A stretch of DNA of 12,500 nt from Penaeus vannamei (lineage: Eukaryota > Arthropoda > Malacostraca > Decapoda > Penaeidae). Location of the stretch: assembly GCF_042767895.1 (NCBI RefSeq), contig NC_091574.1:8339175-8351674 (forward strand), read 5' to 3'. The notes beneath the pieces are model-generated. The model worked only from the letters and a program-made list of their open reading frames with translations, did no database searches and was not told where the DNA came from. A program made the translations under genes and the position numbers. How positions within the stretch are numbered: the first letter of the stretch is position 1; every line of letters starts with the position of its first letter. Positions 1-11,198 of the stretch are shown one piece after another.

Positions 1-78
1 GCTACCAAATTTTCAGTGTAAACATTACATATATCCAGAGCAACTTTCTAATCTTGTCCACCAACCTCTTAGACTGTT

Positions 79-698
79 CTACCTCTGCATTCTCTCCACT
101 GCCTCTGTCATATACATAGAAAGGCTAAACAGGAATGGAATCAATGTTGATCCCTGATGTACTCTGGCCTGTATTGTGAATAGCTCAGAGGGTCTTCTTA
201 CACATCTCTGGGACTTTCTTTTTTCCATGAGAGAACTTTTTACTGCGACTCTACATAAGACCTCTTTCTGGTTGATGAACACAAAGCATCCTTCTTCAGC
301 CAATTTTTTTTTTAGCTGTTGTTTACATGTAAATGCAGCATCCAAGTCTATCTTTTCAAAAATGCAAGTTACTCCACAACAATGTTCACCCCAATTGTGA
401 GTCCACCTTGCAGTAACACAGTTTTACAGTATAGTTTATTAGTTTTACCATTCAATTGATAGCATAATCCATACTGTCTCCTTTCTTATTTATATGGACA
501 AGTGTTCTCATTCCCATTCTTACAGTACTTCTCTCTCTAGGATTTTGTTGAAGCACCAATTGTGGAAGGCAATGCTCTCATGACATCTCATTCTCCTCGT
601 TCATTAGCATCTGGAAGTACCCGAGGTATCTTTCCAGATAATTTCCATCCTCAGTCAGCACTATCCCACTTCCATTCCTGATGATCTCCTTCAAGTTT
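79..698 (-). pseudogene. RTE-like LINE ORF remnant (linker plus reverse transcriptase)
   Basis: This is a decayed non-LTR retrotransposon fragment. Read on the minus strand, conserved blocks appear in the expected order but in changing frames. At about 698-586 is the linker before the RT domain (GIVLTEDGNYLERYLGYF, then NEEN). At about 510-425 is a degenerate early RT block containing GDSMDY and YTVKL. At 345-79 a frame opens with DAAFTCKQQLKKK, continues through the QKEVLCRV region (where other elements have a DLEKAFDRV-type block) and ends in ARVHQGSTLIPFLF, close to the canonical GVHQGSALSPLLF motif. The function in intact elements is target-primed reverse transcription. Stops and frameshifts separate the blocks. 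The stretch between the palm motif and HQGS is shortened, and no (F/Y)xDD catalytic motif is visible before the window edge, so it is inactive. Assignment to an RTE/BovB-like clade is from remembered motif style and is less certain than the RT call. Confidence 0.72.
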
Positions 699-999
699 GC
701 TCCTTTGCTTACGTCTGTCTATCCTGGCTGTCAAATTCAGATATTCTTCACAATTTAGATGCACCTGCCAGAGATAAAATCAATAACTCCATGTTTCTTT
801 TTTTTTCTTTGATCTCATGAGTTGCTGTGACTTGGTATAACTGCCCAAGGGAAGGGTTGATGGGGAATTCCACCACCCAACACCCCATGGCAACTATCGT
901 CTTCACCTTGTTATGCACAACAATATCGAACTGATACTTCAGGACAACTAAGTGGCCTCTGACTGTGAGCAGCACTTTCTTCAAACTTTTTATTTTATT

Positions 1000-1800
1000 T
1001 GTGGCATTACCAGTCTTGTACCAAAGACAGCAACTTTTTGTCCTCTACAAAAATATCATCTTCAGCTTACCATAGCTTAGTATATTCAAAATGCAAATAT
1101 CAAACCCATATTCACAAGTATGTCCGCTTACAGTTGCTTCAAAGCAGCTTTAATAAAACAAGAAAAAACATGAAAGCCATTGCAGTTTTCTTCTACATAT
1201 TTATTATAGCATTAAGAAACCTCAAACTCAACCATAGATTGTAAAACTACCATAATTGATACTCTTTGAAAAATAATAAAATACAATATCTTACCGGCAG
1301 TACCTCGGGAATAAATCAACACACACACAAAACATTATTAACAAAGAAACAGAAAATAACACAGACAGCCATGCACCCAAACGAAAAAGACAAACAAACT
1401 AAGCTTATTAATAAAACAAAGAAAAACAATTACGTGAACTTACCTGCACAGTGTATACAGATCAACAGCGTAAAGCCACGAAAAAATTCTCAGTAAGACA
1501 TCTTCTGGCAGATCTAATAAGGTAACATTGGACATCTTAATGCGCCTACACTCATATTTCCCTCTAATACAACTTAGGCAATTTTATCCTTCACAAATCC
1601 GACTATAAAATAGAAAAAGTTCCACCAATGAACTGCTTTCAACGGCTTTCCTTCTCGAGTTCTCAGCACGAAGGTAAACACTGAGAGGTCGCTGGGTCAA
1701 GTTTTGTTGGGGGGAAATTATTACCATTATTTATATTTTTCCTTTATTATTATTCTAGTTTATAATATTTATTAACAATACGGCTGATCGTGCTACAACG
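1000..1800. other. AT-rich sequence with no recognisable feature
   Basis: The open frames here are short, AT-driven and show no family motif. No tRNA, TIR or tandem array was seen. It lies between the LINE remnant and the trinucleotide field. Confidence 0.5.
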
Positions 1801-1819
1801 AGTAATGAAAGGGAATATT

Positions 1820-2297
1820 GTTGATAACTATAATGATAATTAGCTTAGTGATAACGAAAATGGCAATGAAAATAATGATAACAAAAATGACATTTAAGGT
1901 AATGACAGATATCATTAATTCATAGATGTATAATATTATGATGAAGATAATAATGGTAATGAAAAATAACAATGATAATAAAAACGATGATGATAATGAT
2001 AAAATGGATAATGATGATGATGATGATGATGATGATAATAATAATATGATAAGGATAATGATAATAATAGTAACAATAATGATGATGATGATGATGTGAA
2101 TGATAATCATAATCATGGCACTGATAATCATAATGACAACTATTATCGTTATCAATATCATGATGACAATGATAATAATCATAAAGGTAATGATGATAAT
2201 GATAATAGTAATAATGATAATGATAATAGTAATAATGATAATAATAACGATTATAATAATGATAATAATAATAATAGTAATAGTAATGGTAATAATG

Positions 2298-2373
<76 letters not shown>

Positions 2374-3340
2374 TGATGATAATAATAATAATAATAATAA
2401 TAACAATCAAAATAATAATAATAATGATAATAATTATAATAATAACAATTATAATAATGATAGCAATAATACTAACATTAATGATTATAATAACAATGAT
2501 AATGATGATAGCGATAATAATGATAATAGCAGTAATAATAATAATCATCATAATAATGATAATAATGATAATGATACTAATGATAAAGATGATAATGATG
2601 ATATAATAATAATAATAACAAAATCATTATATCATTATCATTACTATCATTATTATGATAATGATAATTATGACAATAGTGATAATAGTAATAACAATTA
2701 TTATTATCATTATCATTGATAATAATCATAATAATGATGATGATGATAATGATAAAAATAACAGTACTAACAATAATAATAATAATGACAATAATAATAA
2801 TGATAATAATAATAATAATAGTAATGATAATGATGATAATGATACTACTACTACTAATAATAATGATGATGATAATAATAATAATAATGACAATAATAAT
2901 ACTAATGATAGAGATAATAATAAGAATGATAACAATAACAATAATAATGTAATAATAACGATGAAAAAATAATAATCATATCAATAATAATGAAAATTAT
3001 AAGTGATAATGGTAACAATAACAATAACAATGAAGATAATGATGATGATAATAATAATGATGACCATAAAAAATAAAAATAGTATCATTATCATCATTGT
3101 CATTGTTGTTATCATCCTTATTAATATGATTATCATTATGATCATCTTCATCATCATAATCATTATCATTATTTTTTCAATGTTAATATTATTATAATTA
3201 TTTTCATTATTCATATCATCATTATTTTTAGTAGAAGTCCCATTATCATACTATAAAAATTATACAAATTAAATGATAATTATACAAATTATAACAAAAT
3301 GATAATAATGATAATGATAATGATGATAAGAATGATAATG

Positions 3341-3428
<88 letters not shown>

Positions 3429-3457
3429 CGACGACGATGATAATCATAATAATAATC
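1820..3457. repeat. Large degenerate AAT/GAT trinucleotide repeat field
   Basis: About 1.6 kb built almost entirely of AAT, GAT, AAC and AGT triplets. Purer blocks are (GAT)n at about 2010-2036, (AAT)n at 2299-2371, and (AAT)n running into (GAT)n at 3340-3428. Most of the field reads AAT/GAT on the plus strand, but about 2625-2660 and 3080-3240 read ATT/ATC, meaning the sense of the repeat flips. The long frames across it encode only Ile/Met or Asn/Asp homopolymers and are not genes. The degenerate state suggests an old array that has spread by slippage and local duplication or inversion, with younger pure cores. Confidence 0.95.
3340..3428. repeat. Pure (AAT)n-(GAT)n compound microsatellite
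   Basis: About 20 perfect AAT units (3340-3398) join about 10 GAT units (3399-3428), followed by a few GAC units. It is the cleanest and probably most variable core of the surrounding degenerate field. Confidence 0.93.
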
Positions 3458-3572
3458 AAGACTTCTGCAGTGCCTCCTCGTGGTCACTTTTGGAAACTTG
3501 GTTCCTAAGGGTCGAGGTTAAACCGTGGATTCTCTCGGAGCAGCAAGATGCCCTAAAACAAGAGGAGCGACG

Positions 3573-3798
3573 CACAGTGGTCCAGAATCGCCCAGACCTG
3601 GTCAAAACTCTACGTAAAAGGCATCTCAGTCGCAACTACACAAATTTATAAATTTAGTAAGTATATACCATCTTTACATCGGTTTATGGCCCACTCAAGC
3701 TCACAAGTAGTATAATTTAAATATGTGATATTGGAAAATATATAATATAAAGGGAAACTCGATTTTTGACCAGGAATTCGTGGTTCTGGACCACTGTG
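3573..3798. mobile_element. 226-bp inverted-repeat (MITE-like) element with hAT-like ends
   Basis: The ends are inverted copies: CACAGTGGTCCAGAA at 3573-3587 matches its reverse complement at 3784-3798. A second matching block, CCTGGTCAAAA, lies at 3597-3607 and 3764-3774. The repeats span about 38 bp and agree at roughly 30 positions. The interior (3620-3755) is AT-rich with no coding capacity, typical of a non-autonomous DNA element. The CAGTGG start and short size fit hAT-derived MITEs. A clean 8-bp target duplication is not seen; GCGACG occurs next to both ends but is partly explained by the palindromic termini. A solo foldback sequence is the alternative. Confidence 0.6.
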
Positions 3799-4550
3799 CG
3801 ACGTCCGGGTTGCGGCAGCAGAATGATCAGTTACCACTGCTGTCGAGGGAACAAGCAGTTGAGAGGTAAGGTGGCTGCTCTCTCGGAGGTGAGATGTACC
3901 GGGCAGCGGCACAACCAAGGTAGCTACACCTATTACTTCGTGGGCCGGTAGCGATGATCAGCATTTTCAGGAGATAGCCATAGTTCCTTTTCCGATATAC
4001 AGTCATCGGTTAGTAATGGTTATTTCGATCGACGAGCATTGAGAATGAAGCTTCGCGTTTGGCCTCATGTGTCTGAATTTCTGTTTCTTTGTACAGCGCT
4101 GCTACTGATGTTTGTAGACTTGATGCGGAAGAGGTATATTAGACCAAAGTCCCATGCCTGGCAGACAGTTGTCTATGGCAAGATATTATCATCATTTTAG
4201 ATGCCCTCGATGCGGTATCTGACAGTGATCGAGCTGGCTACTAGATGTCTGTCGGTCCTTATAGCTCGATTGAGGGTTTCTGGTTACAGTGTTCTAGCCC
4301 GCACCACTGGACATGGTATAGTGATGCAGGCAGTGTGGCAAAGGATATCGACCACATTCTTTTTATCGCTCGCTGAGAGAAACTCCAGAACAGCAGGGTT
4401 TAGCGGAGTGCTGGCTTTTGTGGTACCAACTTTAGACAGGTAGTGGCTACCCTCCGAGTTCGCTTCAAAACTTTCCATTGGTCCAGTGATCACCTTCGGC
4501 TTGTTCAGATGTACTGCCTGACGGAGGAGGAACTGAAAATAGCAGTAATA
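3799..4550 (+). pseudogene. RTE-like LINE endonuclease domain, frameshifted remnant
   Basis: This is the remains of an apurinic-type (exonuclease/endonuclease/phosphatase family) endonuclease of a non-LTR retrotransposon, which in intact elements nicks target DNA to prime insertion. One frame (about 3800-3951) carries the conserved VAALSEVR block, where the glutamate is a metal-binding residue of the family, followed by SYTYYFVGR. Further blocks appear after stops and frame changes: LRMKLRVWP at about 4040-4070, then SSPHHWTWYSDAGSVAKDID at about 4300-4358. Next come QNSRV, CGTNFRQVVATLRVRFKT (about 4405-4468) and LTEEEL (about 4518-4535). The usual (S/T)DHR catalytic motif is degenerate (TNFR). 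There are at least four in-frame stops and several frame changes, so it is inactive. The hAT-like element abuts its 5' side. It may belong to the same family as the minus-strand RT remnant at 79-698, but the opposite orientation means a separate insertion. Confidence 0.78.
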
Positions 4551-4559
4551 ATAATACAG

Positions 4560-5230
4560 ATAATATAAAAATCATAACAAGGTAAGGTAAATTCTGGGGT
4601 GTACTGCCCATGACTTAGGGAACAGTTTAGCCAGATTTGGTGTAAAAAGGCGGTTATATAACAAGCTTTTTAATTGTAGAATGATTGTAGATTAATTCAT
4701 CATTAATAAGTAGATATCATGGTAGACTAATGATAGACGTGGGAAATGTGCACTTTCTGAGTGGGTATAGATATCATTTCAATTATCGTTATTATTATTA
4801 TCATTATCATTATCATTCTTTTTTTTAATTATGTTACTATTAGTCATTGTTTAAGTTTATAAAAACAACGTTAAGTAAACTCCTATTCATCACAAACACA
4901 CACACAAAAGATGTATATAATAAAAGAAGAAAAGAGATAAAGAGAGAACGAGATAAACACTCACCCAAAGATAAAGGCAGAAATGAGTAGAGGGAGAAAA
5001 AAATAAGAGAAAACACATTTCCGGCAACTTATAAGGATGATAACGCAACAACAATACGATGGCATTTAGTAAAGGTGTTAATATATCCTTCAAATTTAAG
5101 TGTTATCTCATTTATTAATATTAATTAATTAAGTAAGTAAGGGGAAATTAAGGGGAGTGACTGAAATCTATTGTCCTTAAGTATTCGAGTGGATTCCGTG
5201 GCCAAATATATATACCAAAAATATTGTTTA
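4560..5230. other. AT-rich spacer with no gene seen
   Basis: Mostly unique AT-rich DNA. The only structure noted is a short ATT/ATC-type repeat at about 4787-4817. No coding frame shows a recognisable motif. Confidence 0.5.
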
Positions 5231-5232
5231 CA

Positions 5233-5342
<110 letters not shown>

Positions 5343-5516
5343 ATTTCGTTCATATGAGATACGAATGATACTAATTTATGTCCTTGCTACAGGTTGATAT
5401 TTCTTTATTGGTTTGTCTCGTTTGCTTTGAAAATCACAAACGCCCGATTAGAGATAATAACTTTTATGGCCAAGTAGATTTCATGGGCGGATCTCAAGAC
5501 AGAGGCAGGGAAAAAC

Positions 5517-5539
5517 ACACACATATCTGTACACACACA

Positions 5540-5635
<96 letters not shown>

Positions 5636-5658
5636 CACACGTATCTGTATACACACAC

Positions 5659-5718
<60 letters not shown>

Positions 5719-5726
5719 ATGATATA

Positions 5727-5803
<77 letters not shown>

Positions 5804-5880
5804 TGTGTGTGTGTCTGTGTCTGTGTGTGTGTGTGTGTGTGTGTGTCTGTGTGTGTGTGTGTGTGTGTATTTGTGTGTTT
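5517..5880. repeat. Palindromic (CA)n-(TA)n-(TG)n compound microsatellite
   Basis: (AC)n at 5531-5631 leads to a short junction and an AC run at 5651-5660. (TA)n with a few interruptions follows at about 5662-5767, and (TG)n with scattered TC steps at 5768-5870. Because CA is the reverse complement of TG and TA is self-complementary, the whole array is an inverted repeat. The ATCTGTA-type junction occurs on both sides of the (AC)n block (5524-5530 and 5643-5650), indicating a local duplication. Cys-Val, Thr-His and Tyr-Ile frames here are artefacts. Confidence 0.96.
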
Positions 5881-6224
5881 GTGCGTGTTCTTATAAATAC
5901 ACACGCACACTCACATACATCTCCCACCGCATAGCACCTGTTGAACTACAGCTGAAAAGCCCCTGTCAATCAGCCTTCATCTGCCCCAGCTGTAGCCTGC
6001 TGAACCGCAGCCGGCGTAACTTTGGTCCGTCAAACTACATTTAACCTAACCTTACCCAACTGAACGAAAGCTAACCGCCTTTTTTTCATGCAATTCCGAT
6101 TTTTTTCTCTCCGTTTCGTTTATCTATTTGAAGAGTGAAGCGTCTACTTCTAATGAAACGCGTTCTGACCTTGACTTTTGCTAGACATCATTTAATGCGC
6201 TGGTTTCAAGTTAAACATCCTACC
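5881..6224. other. Short unique stretch, possible SINE body
   Basis: No gene seen. An imperfect direct repeat (CCTGTTGAACTACAGCTG at about 5937 and CCTGCTGAACCGCAGCCG at about 5996) is visible. The part nearest 6224 lies downstream of the tRNA-like head on the minus strand and could be the body of that SINE, but its end was not identified. Confidence 0.4.
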
Positions 6225-6303
6225 GACGTTCATAGGACTCGAACCCTCGCTGGGAGACCCTGTTGGATTAGTAATCGCAGGCCTTAACCACTTTGCCACC
6301 TCA
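6225..6303 (-). mobile_element. tRNA-derived SINE head (Ser/Leu-type)
   Basis: On the minus strand, TGGCAAAGTGGTTAAGG (A box core at 6298-6288) is followed 42 bp later by GGTTCGAGTCC (B box, 6245-6235), which fits the RNA polymerase III consensus GGTTCGANTCC. The spacing, TGGC...GTGGTTAAGG start, CTAATCCA anticodon-loop region and extra bases before the T arm resemble a type II (Ser/Leu-class) tRNA with a long variable arm. The acceptor ends do not pair and the anticodon and T stems are mismatched, so it is not a functional tRNA. A tRNA-derived SINE, or a tRNA pseudogene, is the best reading. Confidence 0.72.
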
Positions 6304-7360
6304 TTAAACGTATATAGGTAATCTCTCTTGAAAAAAAAGTGTTTAGCGGTATGCCTGAATAATGAATGTGTATTTGCTCAACGTACAGGGATATCTCACT
6401 TCACATCAGGCATGTAAGTGGAATGAAAAATCGTATATAAAAGTCATACTGCTCTATGTAAAGGCAAGGTCTTATACTTATATGGACCTTGTGTAAAGGC
6501 AAATCACATATCACTACAAGCATATCTGTATGCAAGTTCACTTCACATACAAGAAGAGCGAAAAAAACGAGAACAATCAGCCAAACCGTTTCCTTCAAAT
6601 ATTAAAATGAAATACTGACAAAATTCCGCGACCATGCGATTCGAAATACTCTGGAACATAACATTCATCTCTGATTTTATTCACATCCAATCGAAATTAA
6701 AATCATTAAAATACGCAATACATACAGACTGTATACATCCATGAGTGTTGTATGACAATATATAGTCGCAGTTAGTCATCCAATGAAGATTTTTTTTTAT
6801 GGTTCGGTCAAACATCCCGCCCATAAAAACAGCTGAAATGTAACCAAAAGGCTACATACCAAAGTTCTACGAAAGAGAGGAAGAGAGAGAGAGAGAAAAC
6901 GATATTAGAAACTGTATGAGACCAAAACGAACGTAGGGGAAACGAAATGAGAAAGAATCCGTTTTTGCCGCACAAGAATGTTTCGCCGGCCATCTTGGAT
7001 TTTAGATGATGATGATGATGATGATGATGACGATAGGATGTTCATAGTGATGGTGATAGTGGTCATGGCGATTGTGATGGTGATTGTGATGATGATGATG
7101 ACTGCATTCGGAAAAATATTTTCATACTATTTTACTTTAATAGTATTACCCAATTCAAAAGAAAACATTATAACAGTAGGTACTTCTTTGCAAGGATCGT
7201 AAATCATTACTTCTCACAATAATATAATGGCGGAAATATCATTTTGATATGAAATATATAAATTATGTATTGTAATAGAAAATAAAATTGTATACATAAA
7301 CTATTTTTTTCAATTTATATCGTTATGTAGCGACATTTAGGAGCCCTTGTGCAGATACAC

Positions 7361-7364
<4 letters not shown>
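6304..7364. other. Unique AT-rich spacer with minor microsatellites
   Basis: No credible gene. It holds a short purine/GA run at 6871-6897 and a (GAT)n run at about 7005-7030, with degenerate GAT/GGT triplets to about 7100. Confidence 0.55.
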
Positions 7365-9790
<2,426 letters not shown>

Positions 9791-9954
9791 CGGATGACGT
9801 ATGCGCGGGAAATCAAATGAGCCAATTAGATTCGTTCGTGAACGTCACGTAACCATAGACATTCAATAGAACCAATCAGATATGGAATAGATCATCACGT
9901 GACAATAGAGGCTGGGTCTAGGAGAAAGCAGTTGAAATTCAAATCAGTTTAAGC
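9791..9954 (+). promoter_or_regulatory. Promoter-like motif cluster upstream of an ATG-led frame
   Basis: Within about 110 bp I see TGACGT (9795-9800, CRE/ATF half-site), GCGCGGGAAA (9803-9812, reverse of an E2F-like site) and CCAAT at 9822-9826 and 9872-9876 in good NF-Y context (ACCAATCAG). TCACGT (9845-9850) and a palindromic CACGTG E-box at 9896-9901 (USF/MYC type) follow. No TATA box is evident. The spacing to the ATG at 9955 (about 50-160 bp) is typical of a TATA-less RNA polymerase II promoter. The motifs are seen; activity is inferred. Confidence 0.5.
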
Positions 9955-10163
9955 ATGGCTACACAGTGAGTAGGTTGTGAGAACAATTACTTCTACTTTT
10001 TCGCAAAATACCATCGTAACAACGAAGCTAGTTTGCAATATCTACGAGATAACGGTGTTCTTCCAGTGGAAATACAGTGCCCGCACTGCAAGACACCGGT
10101 AGGTTTATGGTGCGTGGACAAAGGCCGCAAAGACAAAACGGAGAAAAATAGTGGAACTGCACG
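9955..10163 (+). pseudogene. N-terminal exon of a possible ISXO2/Merlin-type transposase
   Basis: ATG at 9955 begins MATQ, then TGA (9967-9969), then an uninterrupted frame to 10163. It includes FAKYHRNNEASLQYLRDNGV, LPVEIQCPHC (cysteines at 10078 and 10087) and GLWCVDKGRKDKTEKNSGTAR. An acidic or hydrophobic QYLRDNGVLP helix followed by CPxC and a basic segment resembles the start of ISXO2-like (Merlin superfamily) transposases, where a zinc ribbon precedes the DDE domain. The frame ends at CG|GTAAGC, a good splice donor, one codon before an in-frame TAA. The catalytic domain was not found. A pseudogene with one nonsense codon is the simplest reading. The alternative is a short first exon ending at 9965 (ACA|GTGAGT). 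The family call rests on remembered pattern only. Confidence 0.5.
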
Positions 10164-10197
10164 GTAAGCGATTACATATTTCATTATAATAATCTTT

Positions 10198-10205
10198 TCT
10201 CATGT
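10198..10205 (+). repeat. Left 8-bp target site duplication TCTCATGT
   Basis: Identical to TCTCATGT at 11344-11351. Each copy directly abuts the outer end of an inverted repeat, the signature of a single transposition event. Confidence 0.9.
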
Positions 10206-10353
10206 GGTAATTTTCTATATTACCTCCGCCGCTCCGATATCGACGATTTTGGTATCGTTTGATTCCTTTCACTGTCCACATTGCAATTTTTTTTTCTTTT
10301 TTTTTATTGTGCGGAAACCCCGTTAGCGACAAACTTGGCCCCGGTAGCAGGGG
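10206..10353 (+). repeat. Left terminal inverted repeat, about 148 bp
   Basis: Pairs with 11199-11343. The outer 67 bp are near-identical to the partner. A middle AT/T-rich part is diverged, and GCGGAAACCCC...GCAGGGG (10311-10353) matches again. A T-rich run at about 10287-10305 is an expansion absent from the right arm. Confidence 0.88.
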
Positions 10354-10454
10354 AGGGCATGAAAGGTTCCAGGAAAAATGCGGGGTTAAATAACATTAAT
10401 AATATAACCCACAGTGGAAATAACTAGATATTCCCATGACTCCATTGCAGGGCG

Positions 10455-10473
10455 CCCCCCCCCCCCTGGGGGG
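10455..10473. repeat. C12-T-G6 homopolymer palindrome in the left arm
   Basis: Twelve C, one T and six G in a row, able to form a tight G/C hairpin. It has no counterpart in the right arm. Its length could be affected by sequencing or assembly error. Confidence 0.8.
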
Positions 10474-10720
10474 AAGGGCTACCGCACCCCAACCCCCGCC
10501 GAGGAAACAAAACCACCACATATTCCCGGCAGGCTAGAGCGTTAAACAATTATCGTCGATCTCGGAGCGGCGGACGTATTACCTCGTAACATTCCCACTG
10601 AATCAGCATGCTAACCTTGACATAGTCAGCATTGTATACAGCGACGATTGTGGTATAATCAGGATGAACAGGGTATACCATGAACAGAAGAGCGCCCTCG
10701 TCGGCGGGTTTTGCGCCTAC

Positions 10721-11021
10721 CTCGATGTTACACCGATGGCCTCAAGGTCGACTTTCCCGTCCTCTGGAACCACGATTTTCGAATTCCTAACCGAAATAAC
10801 CGCCGCGTTCAGTAGTCCGCGATGACCGAGTGCGGGGGGTGCTCCTAATCCGAGACCAATTACCTGCTCGAGGTAGCAACTAGCCAGGAACAAAAGCTGG
10901 AAATGTGCTTCCGCCACGGCCTTCTCTGTCGGGAGAGAGCCTGAAGCAGGTGCGGGCAGCCAGCACGCCAGGACATGAAGAAGAAAAGGTTCAGGCGTAC
11001 CTTCCCTATTGTCAGCGGCAT
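10721..11021 (-). pseudogene. Unidentified exon-like reading frame inside the transposon
   Basis: I do not recognise this protein. The minus strand is open through the segment in one frame, giving about 100 codons with balanced composition (LLHVLACWLPAPASG near the start, FQLLFLASCYLEQVIGLGLG in the middle, KIVVPEDGKVDLEAIGV at the end). GC content is clearly above the flanks. The 5' side follows TACTAAC and an AG (a branch point and acceptor-like arrangement at about 11037-11022). The 3' side is AG|GTAGGC, donor-like, shortly before TAG at 10719-10717. A second open stretch in another frame continues at about 10735-10583 and runs into the inner TIR-like block, so the frame may be broken by a small indel. 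No ATG is needed if it is an internal exon. It could be a captured host exon, a gene of the transposon itself, or viral-derived; none is proven. Confidence 0.45.
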
Positions 11022-11158
11022 CTATTAATCAGGTTAGTACCATAAAAATCCTAGGTTATAGTAGGTTATCGGCTCCGCATCTAGTTCGTGTGCGCTTTAT
11101 CCTGCCGTGAATACGAGGTGATTTTGTTTCCTCGGCGGAGCTTGGATTATATTATTAG

Positions 11159-11197
11159 GGTAATTTTCTCTATTACGTCTGCCGCTCTGACATCGTC
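11159..11197 (+). repeat. Inner TIR-like copy in the right arm
   Basis: GGTAATTTTCTCTATTACGTCTGCCGCTC... repeats the left terminus in the same orientation, so the right arm (11159-11343) is itself flanked by inverted TIR-like ends, like a 185-bp MITE. A matching inner copy in the left arm lies at 10551-10585. Confidence 0.78.
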
Positions 11198-11198
11198 G

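Noticed and set aside
748..984. 78-codon minus-strand frame upstream of the LINE linker
   Set aside because: Could be more LINE sequence, but I could not match its motifs, so it was left out of the remnant.
1793..2719. Long open frames on both strands (about 250 and 207 codons)
   Set aside because: They encode only Ile/Met or Asn/Asp strings dictated by the AAT/GAT repeats.
1820..3457. CRISPR-like or satellite array
   Set aside because: No conserved repeat-spacer structure; it is simple trinucleotide sequence.
4201..4493. Two overlapping open frames on opposite strands
   Set aside because: Both are shadows of the frameshifted endonuclease remnant read out of phase.
5405..6044. Cys-Val, Thr-His and Tyr-Ile frames
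   Set aside because: Produced by the CA/TA/TG microsatellite.
6038..6060. Telomere-like AACCTAACCTTACCC
   Set aside because: Only about two imperfect units of the arthropod CCTAA motif; not an array.
6225..6303. Functional tRNA gene on the minus strand
   Set aside because: The acceptor arm does not pair and both the anticodon and T stems carry mismatches; a SINE head fits better.
9967..9969. TGA as a selenocysteine codon
   Set aside because: No supporting selenoprotein context or recognisable downstream recoding element; a nonsense change is simpler.
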